Assembly: GCA_046262415.1 (NCBI GenBank)
Contig: JBHEMU010000190.1
Span: 1-24,961 of the forward strand
Direction: 5' to 3'
DNA length: 24,961 bases
From: JACDAS01 sp046262415
Lineage (GTDB): Bacteria; Actinomycetota; Thermoleophilia; Gaiellales; Gaiellaceae
Position 1 is the first letter of the stretch. Every line of letters begins with the position of its first letter. Both the position numbers and the translations under genes were made by a program. The notes below the pieces were generated by a model that was not told the origin of the DNA, made no database searches, and saw only the letters and a program-made list of their open reading frames with translations. Shown here piece by piece: positions 1 to 7,327 of the stretch.

Positions 1-135
1 GGGGAAACGCCGCCCCGTTTCAACCCTCGCGACAGTACTCCACTCAGTCGCGGCGCGCTTCCGACGCTCGCTCGCCACCGTCTCCGCCGATCACTTTGCC
101 CGAACCGCGCCGATCGGCGTTACCGCCCCAGGCTC

Positions 136-219
136 CTAGGCGTCGCTTGCGATGCCGACCTCAGGAGCGCGGGCTTGCCCGTGCTCCGTCTGGGCCGACC
201 GCACGAGCGCATCCGGGTA
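136..219 (-). repeat. Structured intergenic repeat copy R4
   Basis: This 84-bp copy lies just downstream of the NUDIX gene stop. It differs from copy R5 (18195-18278) at only about 3 positions. Read on the minus strand it has a stem GGAGCACGGGC / GCCCGCGCTCC (one mismatch, AA loop), a linker CTGAGGTC, then a stem GGCATCGC / GCGACGCC. The same two-stem architecture occurs on the plus strand in copies R1-R3. It probably sits in the 3' untranslated region of the hflX-dut-NUDIX transcript. Confidence 0.85.
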
Positions 220-232
220 AAGACCGACGCTG

Positions 233-691
233 CTACGGCGCCCAGAGCGGACCGAGGTAGACGACGGGGTCGCCCGGCTGCCAGCGTGCCAGAAAGCGCT
301 GAATCGGCGGGTGCAGCACGATTTCGTCCAGCTCGGCGACCGAGAAGAGGCGGTGGCCGCGCACGGCCGCATCGGCAGAGGTGACGAGCTCCAGCGAGCG
401 GCCCGTCAGGTCCCCGGCGAAGATGATCTGCACGACGTGCTTCGCCGCGAAGCTGCGCACGGGCGCGATCGAGTCGACGATCGCGACCGGCCCTTCGAGC
501 AGCAGGTCGTCCCCGACGCCGACCTCCTCGGCCAGCTCGCGCCGGACGGCGTCGACCAGGCTCTCGCCCGAGTTGACGCCGCCGCCGGGGAGCAGCCAGT
601 ACTGCCGGTCTGCCTTCTCGTGCCGGCACAGGAGGATGCGGTCGCCCCAGCGGAGGATCGCCGAGACGCGGATCCGGGGCTCGCTGCTCAT
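233..691 (-). CDS. NUDIX hydrolase (152 aa)
   Basis: This is a NUDIX-fold hydrolase of a nucleoside diphosphate linked to some other moiety; the substrate cannot be read from sequence. The NUDIX box is complete: G37, then five residues to E43, then R51-E52-L53, E55-E56 and G58-V59. The essential metal-binding glutamates are therefore present. The ATG at 689-691 gives a protein of normal single-domain length. It overlaps the stop of dut in an ATGA, so the two genes are translationally coupled and last in the operon hflX > dut > NUDIX. Its position beside dUTPase suggests a role in cleaning the nucleotide pool (for example oxidised nucleotides), but that is inference from context; sugar-nucleotide or ADP-ribose substrates are equally open. 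A longer reading of the frame to 1033 is only the shadow of dut. Confidence 0.93.
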   Translation of the reverse strand: MSSEPRIRVSAILRWGDRILLCRHEKADRQYWLLPGGGVNSGESLVDAVRRELAEEVGVGDDLLLEGPVAIVDSIAPVRSFAAKHVVQIIFAGDLTGRSLELVTSADAAVRGHRLFSVAELDEIVLHPPIQRFLARWQPGDPVVYLGPLWAP

Positions 692-1122
692 CGGCCGGAG
701 GAGCCCAGCCCGCCGGCGCCCCGCTCGCTGGCGGGCAGCTCGGCGACCTCGGCCGGCCGCGCGGCGGCGACCCGGGTCAGCACGAGCTGTGCGATCCGCA
801 TCCCGGGCTCGACCACGAACGTCTGTCGGAGGTCGGTGTTGAGCAGGATCACCTGTACCTCCCCCCGGTAGCCGGCGTCGATCAGGCCCGGAGAGTTGAC
901 GACGGTGAGGCCGTGCTTCGCGGCCAGGCCGGACCTCGGCAGGACGAGCCCGGCGTGTCCCGCGGGGACCGCGACCGCGAGGCCCGTGGCGACGACCGCG
1001 CGCTCGCCCGGACCGAGCTCGACCCGCTCGCACGCCGCCAGGTCGAGGCCGGCGTCGCCCTCATAGGCCCGTACGGGCAGGACTGCCTGCGGGCGAAGCC
1101 GCGCGACCGGGAGCTCGGTCAC
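688..1122 (-). CDS. dut: dUTP diphosphatase (dUTPase)
   Basis: Trimeric-type dUTPase, which hydrolyses dUTP to dUMP and diphosphate, keeping uracil out of DNA and supplying dUMP for thymidylate synthesis. All five family motifs are visible in order: AGLDL at 24-28, PRSG at 62-65, GLIDAGYRG at 79-87 (catalytic Asp82), GMRIAQLVL at 107-115, and the C-terminal arm RGAGGLGSSGR at 134-144. The aromatic residue that usually stacks on uracil in the last motif (GGFG) is Leu here; the motif is otherwise intact. At 144 aa the length is normal. The GTG start at 1120-1122 overlaps the hflX stop in a GTGA, and the stop overlaps the NUDIX start, so translation is coupled on both sides. Confidence 0.96.
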   Translation of the reverse strand: MTELPVARLRPQAVLPVRAYEGDAGLDLAACERVELGPGERAVVATGLAVAVPAGHAGLVLPRSGLAAKHGLTVVNSPGLIDAGYRGEVQVILLNTDLRQTFVVEPGMRIAQLVLTRVAAARPAEVAELPASERGAGGLGSSGR

Positions 1123-2426
1123 CGCGCCGAGAGGCTCGCGGCGTCCCCCTCGGCGATCAGGTACGGCGCGAAACGGCGCAGCTCCCGGTAGGGGAGGTGC
1201 GCGCGCACGAGCACGCCGTCGGGGCGGTCGACGCGATCCTCGATCGGCGCCCCGAGCGCGTACAGCTCCGCGAGCCGGCCCCCGTCCTCGTAGGGGAGCA
1301 GCAGCGTCACGAGCGCGAAGCGGTCGCCGAAGCGCTCCGCCAGCCTCGCCCGGAGCCCCTCCAGTCCCTCCCCCGTCAGCGCCGAGACCTGCAGCGCCCC
1401 GGGGAAGCGGTTCCCCACCCGGCGGCGCCCGAGCGGGTCGAGCGCATCCACCTTGTTCAGCACCAACTCGACCGGCAGCTCGCCAGCGCCGATCTCCCTC
1501 AGCACCGCCTCCACGGCCGCCACCGTCTCGGCCAGGCGCTCCTTCGGCAGCGACGCGTCGACGACGTGGAGCACGAGATCGGCGACCAGCGTTTCCTCCA
1601 GCGTCGCCGCGAAGCCCTCGACGAGCTGGTGCGGCAGGCGGCGGATGAAGCCGACGGTGTCCGTGACGAGGTACTGGCGGCCCTCGTGCTCGAAGGAGCG
1701 CGTCGTCGGGTCGAGCGTCTCGAACAGGCGGTTCTCGACCGAGACCCGCGCGTCGGTGAGGGCGTTCAGGAGCGTCGACTTGCCGACGTTCGTGTAGCCG
1801 GCGAGGGCGACGGTCGGCGTCTGCGAGCGGCGGCGGGCCTTGCGCCGGACGTCCCGCTGGCCCCGGAGCGCGTCGAGGCGGCGCCTGAGCAGGACGACGC
1901 GCCGCTGCGCGAGCCGCCGGTCGGTCTCGAGCTGGCTCTCCCCCGGTCCGCGGGTGCCGACGCCGCCGCCGAGGCGCTCGAGGTGCTGCCAGAGGCCGCG
2001 CATGCGCGGGAGGTTGTACTCGAGCTGCGCCAGCTCGACCTGGAGCTTCCCTTCGGCGCTGACCGCGTGCTGGGCGAAGATGTCCAGGATCAGCTGGGTG
2101 CGGTCGACGACCCGCTTCTGCAGCTCGTCCTCGAGCCGCCGCTGCTGGACCGGGTCGAGCTCGCCGTCCACGAGCACGGACTCGGCGCCCGACTCGGCGA
2201 GCGCGGCCTTCAGCTCTTCGAGCTTCCCCTTGCCCAGATACGTCCGCGGATCGGGACGCGACCGGTGCTGCACGATCTCACCCACCGGCTCGACTCCGGC
2301 CGTCCTCGCCAGCTCGCGCAGCTCGGCGAGCTCGTCGCCGGCAGGCACGCCCGGCTCCAGGACCGCGACGACGAACCCGCGCTCGGGCTCTGCACCCGGC
2401 GCGGGATCCGGCTGGCGAGGAGTCAC
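1119..2426 (-). CDS. hflX: GTPase HflX
   Basis: HflX is a ribosome-associated GTPase that splits stalled or hibernating 70S ribosomes under stress. The 435-residue protein has the expected N-terminal glycine-rich domain, a long helical linker and the family signature GTRGPGE (157-163). The G domain has G1 GYTNVGKS at 210-217, G3 DTVGF at 256-260 and G4 NKVD at 324-327. It is the first gene of an operon with dut and the NUDIX gene. The start is GTG at 2424-2426. No Shine-Dalgarno sequence precedes it, and a -10-like GATAAT ends 7 nt upstream, so the mRNA may be leaderless. It is divergent from dapC across only 64 bp. Confidence 0.97.
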   Translation of the reverse strand: MTPRQPDPAPGAEPERGFVVAVLEPGVPAGDELAELRELARTAGVEPVGEIVQHRSRPDPRTYLGKGKLEELKAALAESGAESVLVDGELDPVQQRRLEDELQKRVVDRTQLILDIFAQHAVSAEGKLQVELAQLEYNLPRMRGLWQHLERLGGGVGTRGPGESQLETDRRLAQRRVVLLRRRLDALRGQRDVRRKARRRSQTPTVALAGYTNVGKSTLLNALTDARVSVENRLFETLDPTTRSFEHEGRQYLVTDTVGFIRRLPHQLVEGFAATLEETLVADLVLHVVDASLPKERLAETVAAVEAVLREIGAGELPVELVLNKVDALDPLGRRRVGNRFPGALQVSALTGEGLEGLRARLAERFGDRFALVTLLLPYEDGGRLAELYALGAPIEDRVDRPDGVLVRAHLPYRELRRFAPYLIAEGDAASLSAR

Positions 2427-2433
2427 GCCGTTG

Positions 2434-2439
2434 ATTATC
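2434..2439 (-). promoter_or_regulatory. Candidate -10 box of a leaderless hflX transcript
   Basis: On the minus strand GATAAT (5 of 6 matches to TATAAT) ends 7 nt before the GTG start of hflX. This spacing would place transcription initiation at or next to the start codon. No convincing -35 hexamer is seen at 16-18 nt. Leaderless genes are common in actinobacteria, but this is a motif match only. Confidence 0.35.
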
Positions 2440-2490
2440 GCTCACGCCCGGCTGCCTGCAGAGACGCGCGGCCGGCGATAGCGTCTAGCC

Positions 2491-3639
2491 GTGCGCCTCT
2501 CCCCGGTCCTGGCAGCCCAGACGACGTACCCGTTCGTCCGCGTCGAGCAGGCGAAGCGCCGGAAGGCGGCCGAGGGAGTGCACCTGATCGACCTCGGCAT
2601 GGGCGACCCGCGCGAGCCGACCGACCCTCTGATCCGCACGGCCCTCGTCGAGGCGCTGCCGGAGGTCTCGAGCTACCCGAGGGCGGAGGGCCTGCCCGAG
2701 CTGCGCGAAGCGATCGCGGCCTGGTGCTCGAGGCGGTTCGGCGTCGGGCTCGACCCGGACCGGGAGATCATCCCGACCTACGGCAGCAAGGAGGCGATCT
2801 TCAGCTTCGCGCAGGTCGTCGTGCACCCGGGAACCAGCAGGAACCTCGTCGTCACGACCGAGCCCGGCTACCCGGTGCCCGAGCGCGGCGCTCAGTTCGC
2901 CGGCGCCGAGGTGCTGCGGCTGCCGCTCCTCGACGAGCACGGCTTCCTCCCCGACCTCGACTCGCTCGGCGAGGCGACGCTCGACCGGATCGCCCTCTTC
3001 TGGGTCAACTACCCGAACAATCCGACGGGAGCCGTCGCGCCGCTCGCCTTCTACGAGCAGCTGGCGGCGCTGGCGGCGCGCCACGGCTTTCTCGTCGCCT
3101 CGGACGAGGCCTACTCGGAGCTCTGGTTCGACGAGGCCCCTGCCTCCGCGCTCCAGGCCTCCGACCGGAGCCACGTCGTCGTCTTCAATACACTGAGCAA
3201 GCGCTCGTCGATGACCGGCTACCGGTCCGGCTTCGTCGCCGCGCCCGCCGAGGTGATCGACGCCCTGCGCGCCTACCGCCCGAACGTGGGCACCGCCCCC
3301 CAGGAGTTCGTCCAACTGGCCTCCGTGGTCGCCTGGGGCGACGAGGCCCACGTCGAACGGACGCGCGAGGCCTACCGTCGCAAGCGCGCGGTCTTCCTCG
3401 ACGCCTTCGAGCGCGCGGGGATCCGGCTGGCGGGCAGCGAGGCGACGATGTACCTCTGGGCTCGCACGCCCGCCGGAGAGTCCTCCGAGGACCTCGCCGC
3501 GCGGCTGCTCGAGCACGGCGTCGTCGTCGCCCCCGGCGCGTACCTGGGAGAGCACGGCGAGGGCTACGTCAGGCTCGCGCTCGTGCCTCCGGAGGAAGAC
3601 TGCAGGCGTGCCGCCGCGTTGATCCAGGAGGTCTGGTGA
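2491..3639 (+). CDS. dapC: PLP aminotransferase, probable N-succinyldiaminopimelate aminotransferase DapC
   Basis: Class I/II (fold-type I) aminotransferase of 382 aa. The PLP lysine is Lys237 in NTLSKRSSMTGYRSG. NYPNNPTG (173-180) and DEAY (205-208, cofactor-binding Asp) are the other fold landmarks, and an Arg near the C-terminus would bind the substrate carboxylate. The general fold does not fix the substrate. The assignment to DapC (N-succinyl-2-amino-6-ketopimelate plus glutamate to N-succinyl-LL-DAP) rests on dapD following with a 4-nt overlap, so the two enzymes of consecutive steps are co-translated. The start is GTG at 2491, and no clear Shine-Dalgarno is seen. Other aminotransferases of this family, such as those for aspartate or LL-DAP, are possible but less likely given the neighbour. 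Confidence 0.88.
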   Translation: MRLSPVLAAQTTYPFVRVEQAKRRKAAEGVHLIDLGMGDPREPTDPLIRTALVEALPEVSSYPRAEGLPELREAIAAWCSRRFGVGLDPDREIIPTYGSKEAIFSFAQVVVHPGTSRNLVVTTEPGYPVPERGAQFAGAEVLRLPLLDEHGFLPDLDSLGEATLDRIALFWVNYPNNPTGAVAPLAFYEQLAALAARHGFLVASDEAYSELWFDEAPASALQASDRSHVVVFNTLSKRSSMTGYRSGFVAAPAEVIDALRAYRPNVGTAPQEFVQLASVVAWGDEAHVERTREAYRRKRAVFLDAFERAGIRLAGSEATMYLWARTPAGESSEDLAARLLEHGVVVAPGAYLGEHGEGYVRLALVPPEEDCRRAAALIQEVW

Positions 3640-4412
3640 GCGACCCGGCCGACCCACTGGACGCGGCGGCGGTCGAGGACGTGATCGCCCGGCTCGACCG
3701 CGGGGAGATCCGAGTCGCCGAGCCGGACGGCGACGACTGGCGCGTCAACCAGCCCGTCAAGCAGGCCGTGCTCGACTACTTCCGGCTGCGCCGGATGGAG
3801 CCGCAGGAGGTGGGGCCCTTCGTCTACCACGACAAGATTCCGCTGAAGACGAACTACGCCGAGCTCGGCGTGCGGGTCGTGCCGCCGGCGGTCGCGCGGT
3901 ACGGCGCGTTCCTCTCGCGCGACGTGATCCTGATGCCGAGCTACGTCAACATCGGCGCGTGGGTCGGCCCGCGGACGATGGTCGACACGTGGGCGACGGT
4001 GGGCTCGTGCGCGCAGATCGGCGCCGACGTCCACCTGGCGGGCGGGGTCGGCATCGGCGGCGTGCTCGAGCCGGTCGGAGCCCGGCCGGTGATCGTCGAG
4101 GACGGGGTCTTCGTCGGCTCGCGCTGCATCCTCGTCGAGGGCGTGCGCATCGGCCGCGGCGCGGTCCTGGCACCGAACGTCTCCCTGACGGCCTCGGTGC
4201 CGATCATCGACGTGACCGGGCCCGAGCCGGTCGAGCACCGCGGCCACGTCCCCCCCTTGGCGATCGTCGTCCCCGGCACGCGGCCGAAGCAGTTCCCTGC
4301 CGGGACGTACGAGCTCGCCTGCGCGCTGATCGTCGGCCGTCGCAGCGCATCGACCGACCTGAAGGTGAGCCTGAACGACGCGCTGCGCGAGTTCGGGATC
4401 GGCGCCGGCTAG
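3636..4412 (+). CDS. dapD: 2,3,4,5-tetrahydropyridine-2,6-dicarboxylate N-succinyltransferase
   Basis: DapD transfers succinyl from succinyl-CoA to tetrahydrodipicolinate, committing the DAP/lysine route to the succinylase branch. The protein is 258 aa and closely resembles the enterobacterial DapD: RVVPPAVARYGAF (80-92), LMPSYVNIGA (99-108), TMVDTWATVGSCAQIG (114-129) and the GGVGIGGVLEP stretch (136-146). The left-handed beta-helix hexapeptide pattern is evident. The GTG start at 3636 overlaps the dapC stop (GTGA) and removes a long upstream open frame that is only antisense shadow. The gene ends in a CTAG shared with the stop of dapF on the other strand. This is the Gram-negative type of DapD, not the roughly 317-aa form of mycobacteria. 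Confidence 0.95.
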   Translation: MSDPADPLDAAAVEDVIARLDRGEIRVAEPDGDDWRVNQPVKQAVLDYFRLRRMEPQEVGPFVYHDKIPLKTNYAELGVRVVPPAVARYGAFLSRDVILMPSYVNIGAWVGPRTMVDTWATVGSCAQIGADVHLAGGVGIGGVLEPVGARPVIVEDGVFVGSRCILVEGVRIGRGAVLAPNVSLTASVPIIDVTGPEPVEHRGHVPPLAIVVPGTRPKQFPAGTYELACALIVGRRSASTDLKVSLNDALREFGIGAG

Positions 4413-5113
4413 CCGAGGCGCTCGGCCGGCCCGGTCAGCCAGGCGCATCCACCAGCGAGCCGGACGTACAGGTCGCCGCCCGGAAAGCGCACCGTCACCT
4501 CGCCGTCGCCGTGCGTCGCGGCCGCGATCGCGACGGCGCTCGTCCCGGACGAGGGGGTCTCCCCCACCCCGCGCTCCCAGACCCGCGCGCGGACGAGCCC
4601 GGCCGCCTCGACACGGACCACCTGCACGTTCGTCCGGCCCGGCCAGCGCGGGTGCGTCTCCAGCAGCGGCCCGATCACCGGCAGGTCCTCGGGATCGCCC
4701 ACGACGACCGCGTGCGGGTTGCCGACGTCGACCGCGACGACGGGCAGGCCCTCGATCCGCTCGGGCTCCGAGACCCGAAACGGGCCGATCGCCTGCTCCA
4801 CGAGCCCGCCGGGCAGCATCCTCGCGACGACCTCCCTGCGGCCGACGCGGATCCGCACCTCCCCCGCGCCCGTTCGCTCCGCCAGCCAGCGCGCAGCGAT
4901 CCGCGTCCCGTTCCCGGAGAGCTCCGCCGTCGACCCGTCGGGGTTCCAGATCACGATCTCTGCCGCATCGGAGCCGGCAGAGACGATCTCGAGCACACCG
5001 TCGGTGCCGGCGGCGAGCTCTCGCGCCCGCTGCGGCGTCAGCGGGGCGCCGAGCTCCGCCCGTTCAATGAGCAGGTACCGGTTGCCGAGCGCGTGCCACG
5101 TCGAGGATCTCAT
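4409..5113 (-). CDS. dapF: DapF-family diaminopimelate epimerase homologue lacking both catalytic cysteines
   Basis: DapF interconverts LL- and meso-DAP using two cysteines as acid and base. This 234-aa homologue starts at ATG 5111-5113 with the typical opening MRSSTWHALGNRYLLIE. Substrate-binding motifs persist: NPDGS (57-61), GNPHAVV (131-137), RTNVQ (160-164) and ERGVGET (180-186). However, the first catalytic motif reads ELSGNGTR with Ser66 where Cys is expected, and the second reads PSSGTSA with Ser189 where Cys is expected. Both codons are clearly TCC (minus strand 4918-4916 and 4549-4547). The protein is also about 40 residues shorter than usual and lacks a recognisable RxxGIGADG segment. 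It may be a weak epimerase, a different enzyme, a regulator, or inactive. The start overlaps the miaA end by 50 nt. Confidence 0.85.
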   Translation of the reverse strand: MRSSTWHALGNRYLLIERAELGAPLTPQRARELAAGTDGVLEIVSAGSDAAEIVIWNPDGSTAELSGNGTRIAARWLAERTGAGEVRIRVGRREVVARMLPGGLVEQAIGPFRVSEPERIEGLPVVAVDVGNPHAVVVGDPEDLPVIGPLLETHPRWPGRTNVQVVRVEAAGLVRARVWERGVGETPSSGTSAVAIAAATHGDGEVTVRFPGGDLYVRLAGGCAWLTGPAERLG

Positions 5114-5972
5114 CGGCGACGGCGCCCGGAGGGCGCTCCGCGTCGACGCTAACAAGGCCCGGAATGCGGCGCATCCACTTGCGCTGGTAGGCGGCGTAGC
5201 GGCGCGTGCGCTGCACGAGCGCCTCCAGAGCCTCCCTGCGCGGCAGCGTCCCGATCTCGTCCAGGCCGAGCGCGTAGCGGGCCGTTGCGGAGACGCCGGC
5301 GGCGAGCGCGGCGCGCACCTCCTCCTCGACCCCCGAATCGACCATCCCGGCCGCCCGCTCGGCGATGCGCCGGTCGAGGGTCCGCTTGGAGAGCTCGAGC
5401 CCGAAGACGAGCGTGGGATGGCGCGTGTCTTCGGTCCAGAGCCGGCCGTCGTCGGGCGCCAGCGACTGGCCGCGCTCCGCGAGCTCGAGCGCCCGCACGA
5501 CGCGGCGGCGGTCGTTGGCGTGCACGGCCGCCGCGGCGGCGGGATCGAGCTCGGCGAGGCGCTCGTGAGCCGTCTCGGGGCCGCGCGCATCGTAGAACGC
5601 CTCCCAGCGCCGGCGCAGAGCGGGCGGCGGGGCCGGCGGCAGTCCGAGGTCGGCCAGGGCCGCCCGGAGGTAGAGACCGGTGCCGCCGGTGACGACGGGA
5701 GTCCGGCCGCCGGCGAGGACGCGGTCGATCTCCCGGTGTGCGAGCTGCGCGTACTCGCCGACGGAGCCCTCGTGCGTGAGCGGCCAGACGCCCACGAGGA
5801 GCGTCGGACTCTCCGGCTGCGCGGTCAGGATCGGCAGCCCGCGGTAGACCTGCATCGAGTCGGCGGAGACGATCTCCGCCGGGATTCGCTCCGCGAGCGC
5901 CTCCGCGACGGCCGACTTGCCGCTCGCCGTCGGCCCGAAGAGCGCCAGGACGAGGCGTGGCGGAGCCGTCAC
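5064..5972 (-). CDS. miaA: tRNA dimethylallyltransferase
   Basis: MiaA adds a dimethylallyl group to N6 of A37 in tRNAs that read UNN codons, giving i6A, the substrate of MiaB encoded directly upstream. The 302-aa protein has the P-loop GPTASGKS (13-20), DSMQVYRG (38-45), the GGTGLYL motif (96-102) and the C-terminal RRYAAYQRKWMRR helix (258-269). The GTG start at 5970-5972 overlaps the miaB stop in a GTGA, giving translational coupling. The upstream extension of the frame lies inside miaB and is spurious. The 3' end overlaps the dapF start by 50 nt. Confidence 0.97.
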   Translation of the reverse strand: MTAPPRLVLALFGPTASGKSAVAEALAERIPAEIVSADSMQVYRGLPILTAQPESPTLLVGVWPLTHEGSVGEYAQLAHREIDRVLAGGRTPVVTGGTGLYLRAALADLGLPPAPPPALRRRWEAFYDARGPETAHERLAELDPAAAAAVHANDRRRVVRALELAERGQSLAPDDGRLWTEDTRHPTLVFGLELSKRTLDRRIAERAAGMVDSGVEEEVRAALAAGVSATARYALGLDEIGTLPRREALEALVQRTRRYAAYQRKWMRRIPGLVSVDAERPPGAVADEILDVARARQPVPAH

Positions 5973-7288
5973 GCGGCCGCGGCGGCGACCTGCGTTCCCC
6001 GGAGCGTGGTCGAAGAGGCGGACTCGATCGTCACCGGCACGAGCTGGCCGGGGGCGGCGGCGCCGGTGAAGTTCACGGTCGTGTTCCGGCGCGTGCGGCC
6101 GCGGAGGACGGTCGGATCGGTCCGGCTCGGTCCCTCGACGAGCACCTCCTCGACGAGACCTACCCGTCTCTGATTCCGCTCTCGCGCGACTCGCTGGCAG
6201 ACCTCGACGAGGCGCTCGATGCGCTCGCGCTTGACCTCCTCGGGCACCTGCCCCGGCATCGTCGCCGCCTCCGTCCCGCGCCGCAGCGAGAAGACGAAGG
6301 TGAAGGCGCTGTCGAAGCCCACCTCCTCCACGGTCGTCAGCGTCAGCTCGAAGTCGTCCTCCGTCTCGCCGGGGAAGCCGACGATCACGTCGGTACCGAG
6401 CGCGAGATCTCCGATCGCGGCCCGCAGCTCTCCCACCAGCGCGAGGTAGCGCTCGCGCGTGTACGTCCGGCGCATCGCTTTCAGGATTCGAGAGGAGCCG
6501 GACTGGAGGGGGAGGTGGACGTGCTCGCAGACGGCGTCGCACTCGGCGATCGCATCGATCACGGGGCGTCGGAAGTCCTTCGGGTGGGGGCTCGTGAAAC
6601 GGATCCGCTCGATCCCGTCGACACCGTCGCAGGCACGCAGGAGCTCGCCGAAGTCGGTGCGCAGGTCCGGCAGGAGGTCCCGGCCCCAGGAGTTCACGTT
6701 CTGGCCGAGCAGCGTGATCTCGCGCACGCCCTCGGCCGCGAGCCGTGCCACCTCGCCGACGATCTCGCCGGGGCGGCGGCTCTGCTCGCGTCCCCGGACG
6801 GCGGGGACGATGCAGTAGGCGCACTTCGAGTTGCAGCCCATCGACACCTGCACCCACGCCTGGTAGGCGCGCTCGCGGCGGGCGGGCAGGTCGGCGGCGA
6901 ACGAGCTCCATTCCGCGAAGCGTCCGCGCGGCGCCTCGCCGCCGGCCCCGATCCAGTCGCCGAGGTGCGGGATCGAGCCGGGCCCGAACGCCACGTCGAC
7001 GTACGGGTAGAGCTCGAACAGCCGCCCGCGCTGGGCCTCTGCGTAACAGCCGCCCACGGCGATCACCTTCTCGGGATCGCGCTGCTTCAGCGCCGCCGCC
7101 TGGGCCAGGTGCGCGGCGAAACGCTGGTCCGGCTTCTCACGGATCGTGCACGTATTGAAGACGAGCACGTCCGCCTCGTCCTGGGCGGCCGCCTCGCCCA
7201 GACCGAGCGACTCCAGCATCCCCTTGATGCGCTCGGAATCGTGCGCGTTCATCTGGCAGCCGAACGTCGTCACGTGGTAGCGCCTCAT
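5969..7288 (-). CDS. miaB: tRNA-2-methylthio-N6-dimethylallyladenosine synthase
   Basis: Radical-SAM methylthiotransferase that converts i6A37 to ms2i6A37 in tRNA. All domains are present. The N-terminal UPF0004 domain carries its cluster cysteines Cys11 (FGCQMN), Cys47 (NTCTIRE) and Cys81 (GGCYAE). The radical SAM core has MGCNSKCAYCIVP with Cys152, Cys156 and Cys159. A C-terminal TRAM RNA-binding domain runs from about 370 to 435. The NTCTIRE and GQNVNSWG signatures favour MiaB over the MtaB and RimO relatives. The start is ATG at 7286-7288. It is 39 nt downstream of rny and overlaps miaA, so both A37-modifying steps are co-expressed. Confidence 0.97.
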   Translation of the reverse strand: MRRYHVTTFGCQMNAHDSERIKGMLESLGLGEAAAQDEADVLVFNTCTIREKPDQRFAAHLAQAAALKQRDPEKVIAVGGCYAEAQRGRLFELYPYVDVAFGPGSIPHLGDWIGAGGEAPRGRFAEWSSFAADLPARRERAYQAWVQVSMGCNSKCAYCIVPAVRGREQSRRPGEIVGEVARLAAEGVREITLLGQNVNSWGRDLLPDLRTDFGELLRACDGVDGIERIRFTSPHPKDFRRPVIDAIAECDAVCEHVHLPLQSGSSRILKAMRRTYTRERYLALVGELRAAIGDLALGTDVIVGFPGETEDDFELTLTTVEEVGFDSAFTFVFSLRRGTEAATMPGQVPEEVKRERIERLVEVCQRVARERNQRRVGLVEEVLVEGPSRTDPTVLRGRTRRNTTVNFTGAAAPGQLVPVTIESASSTTLRGTQVAAAAA

Positions 7289-7327
7289 CGCCGCGCCATC
7301 GTAGCCAGCGCGTGGAGCGGCCCTTGC

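Noticed and set aside
1..130. Possible RNA gene at the left edge
   Set aside because: Inverted repeats (GAAACG/CGTTTC, GCCGATC/GATCGGC) are present, but no tRNA cloverleaf or known RNA shape could be built, and the edge cuts the region.
1197..3635. Long plus-strand open frame ahead of dapD
   Set aside because: It runs antisense to hflX and then out of frame through dapC, with Arg/Ala-rich low-information sequence. Only the part from GTG 3636 is DapD.
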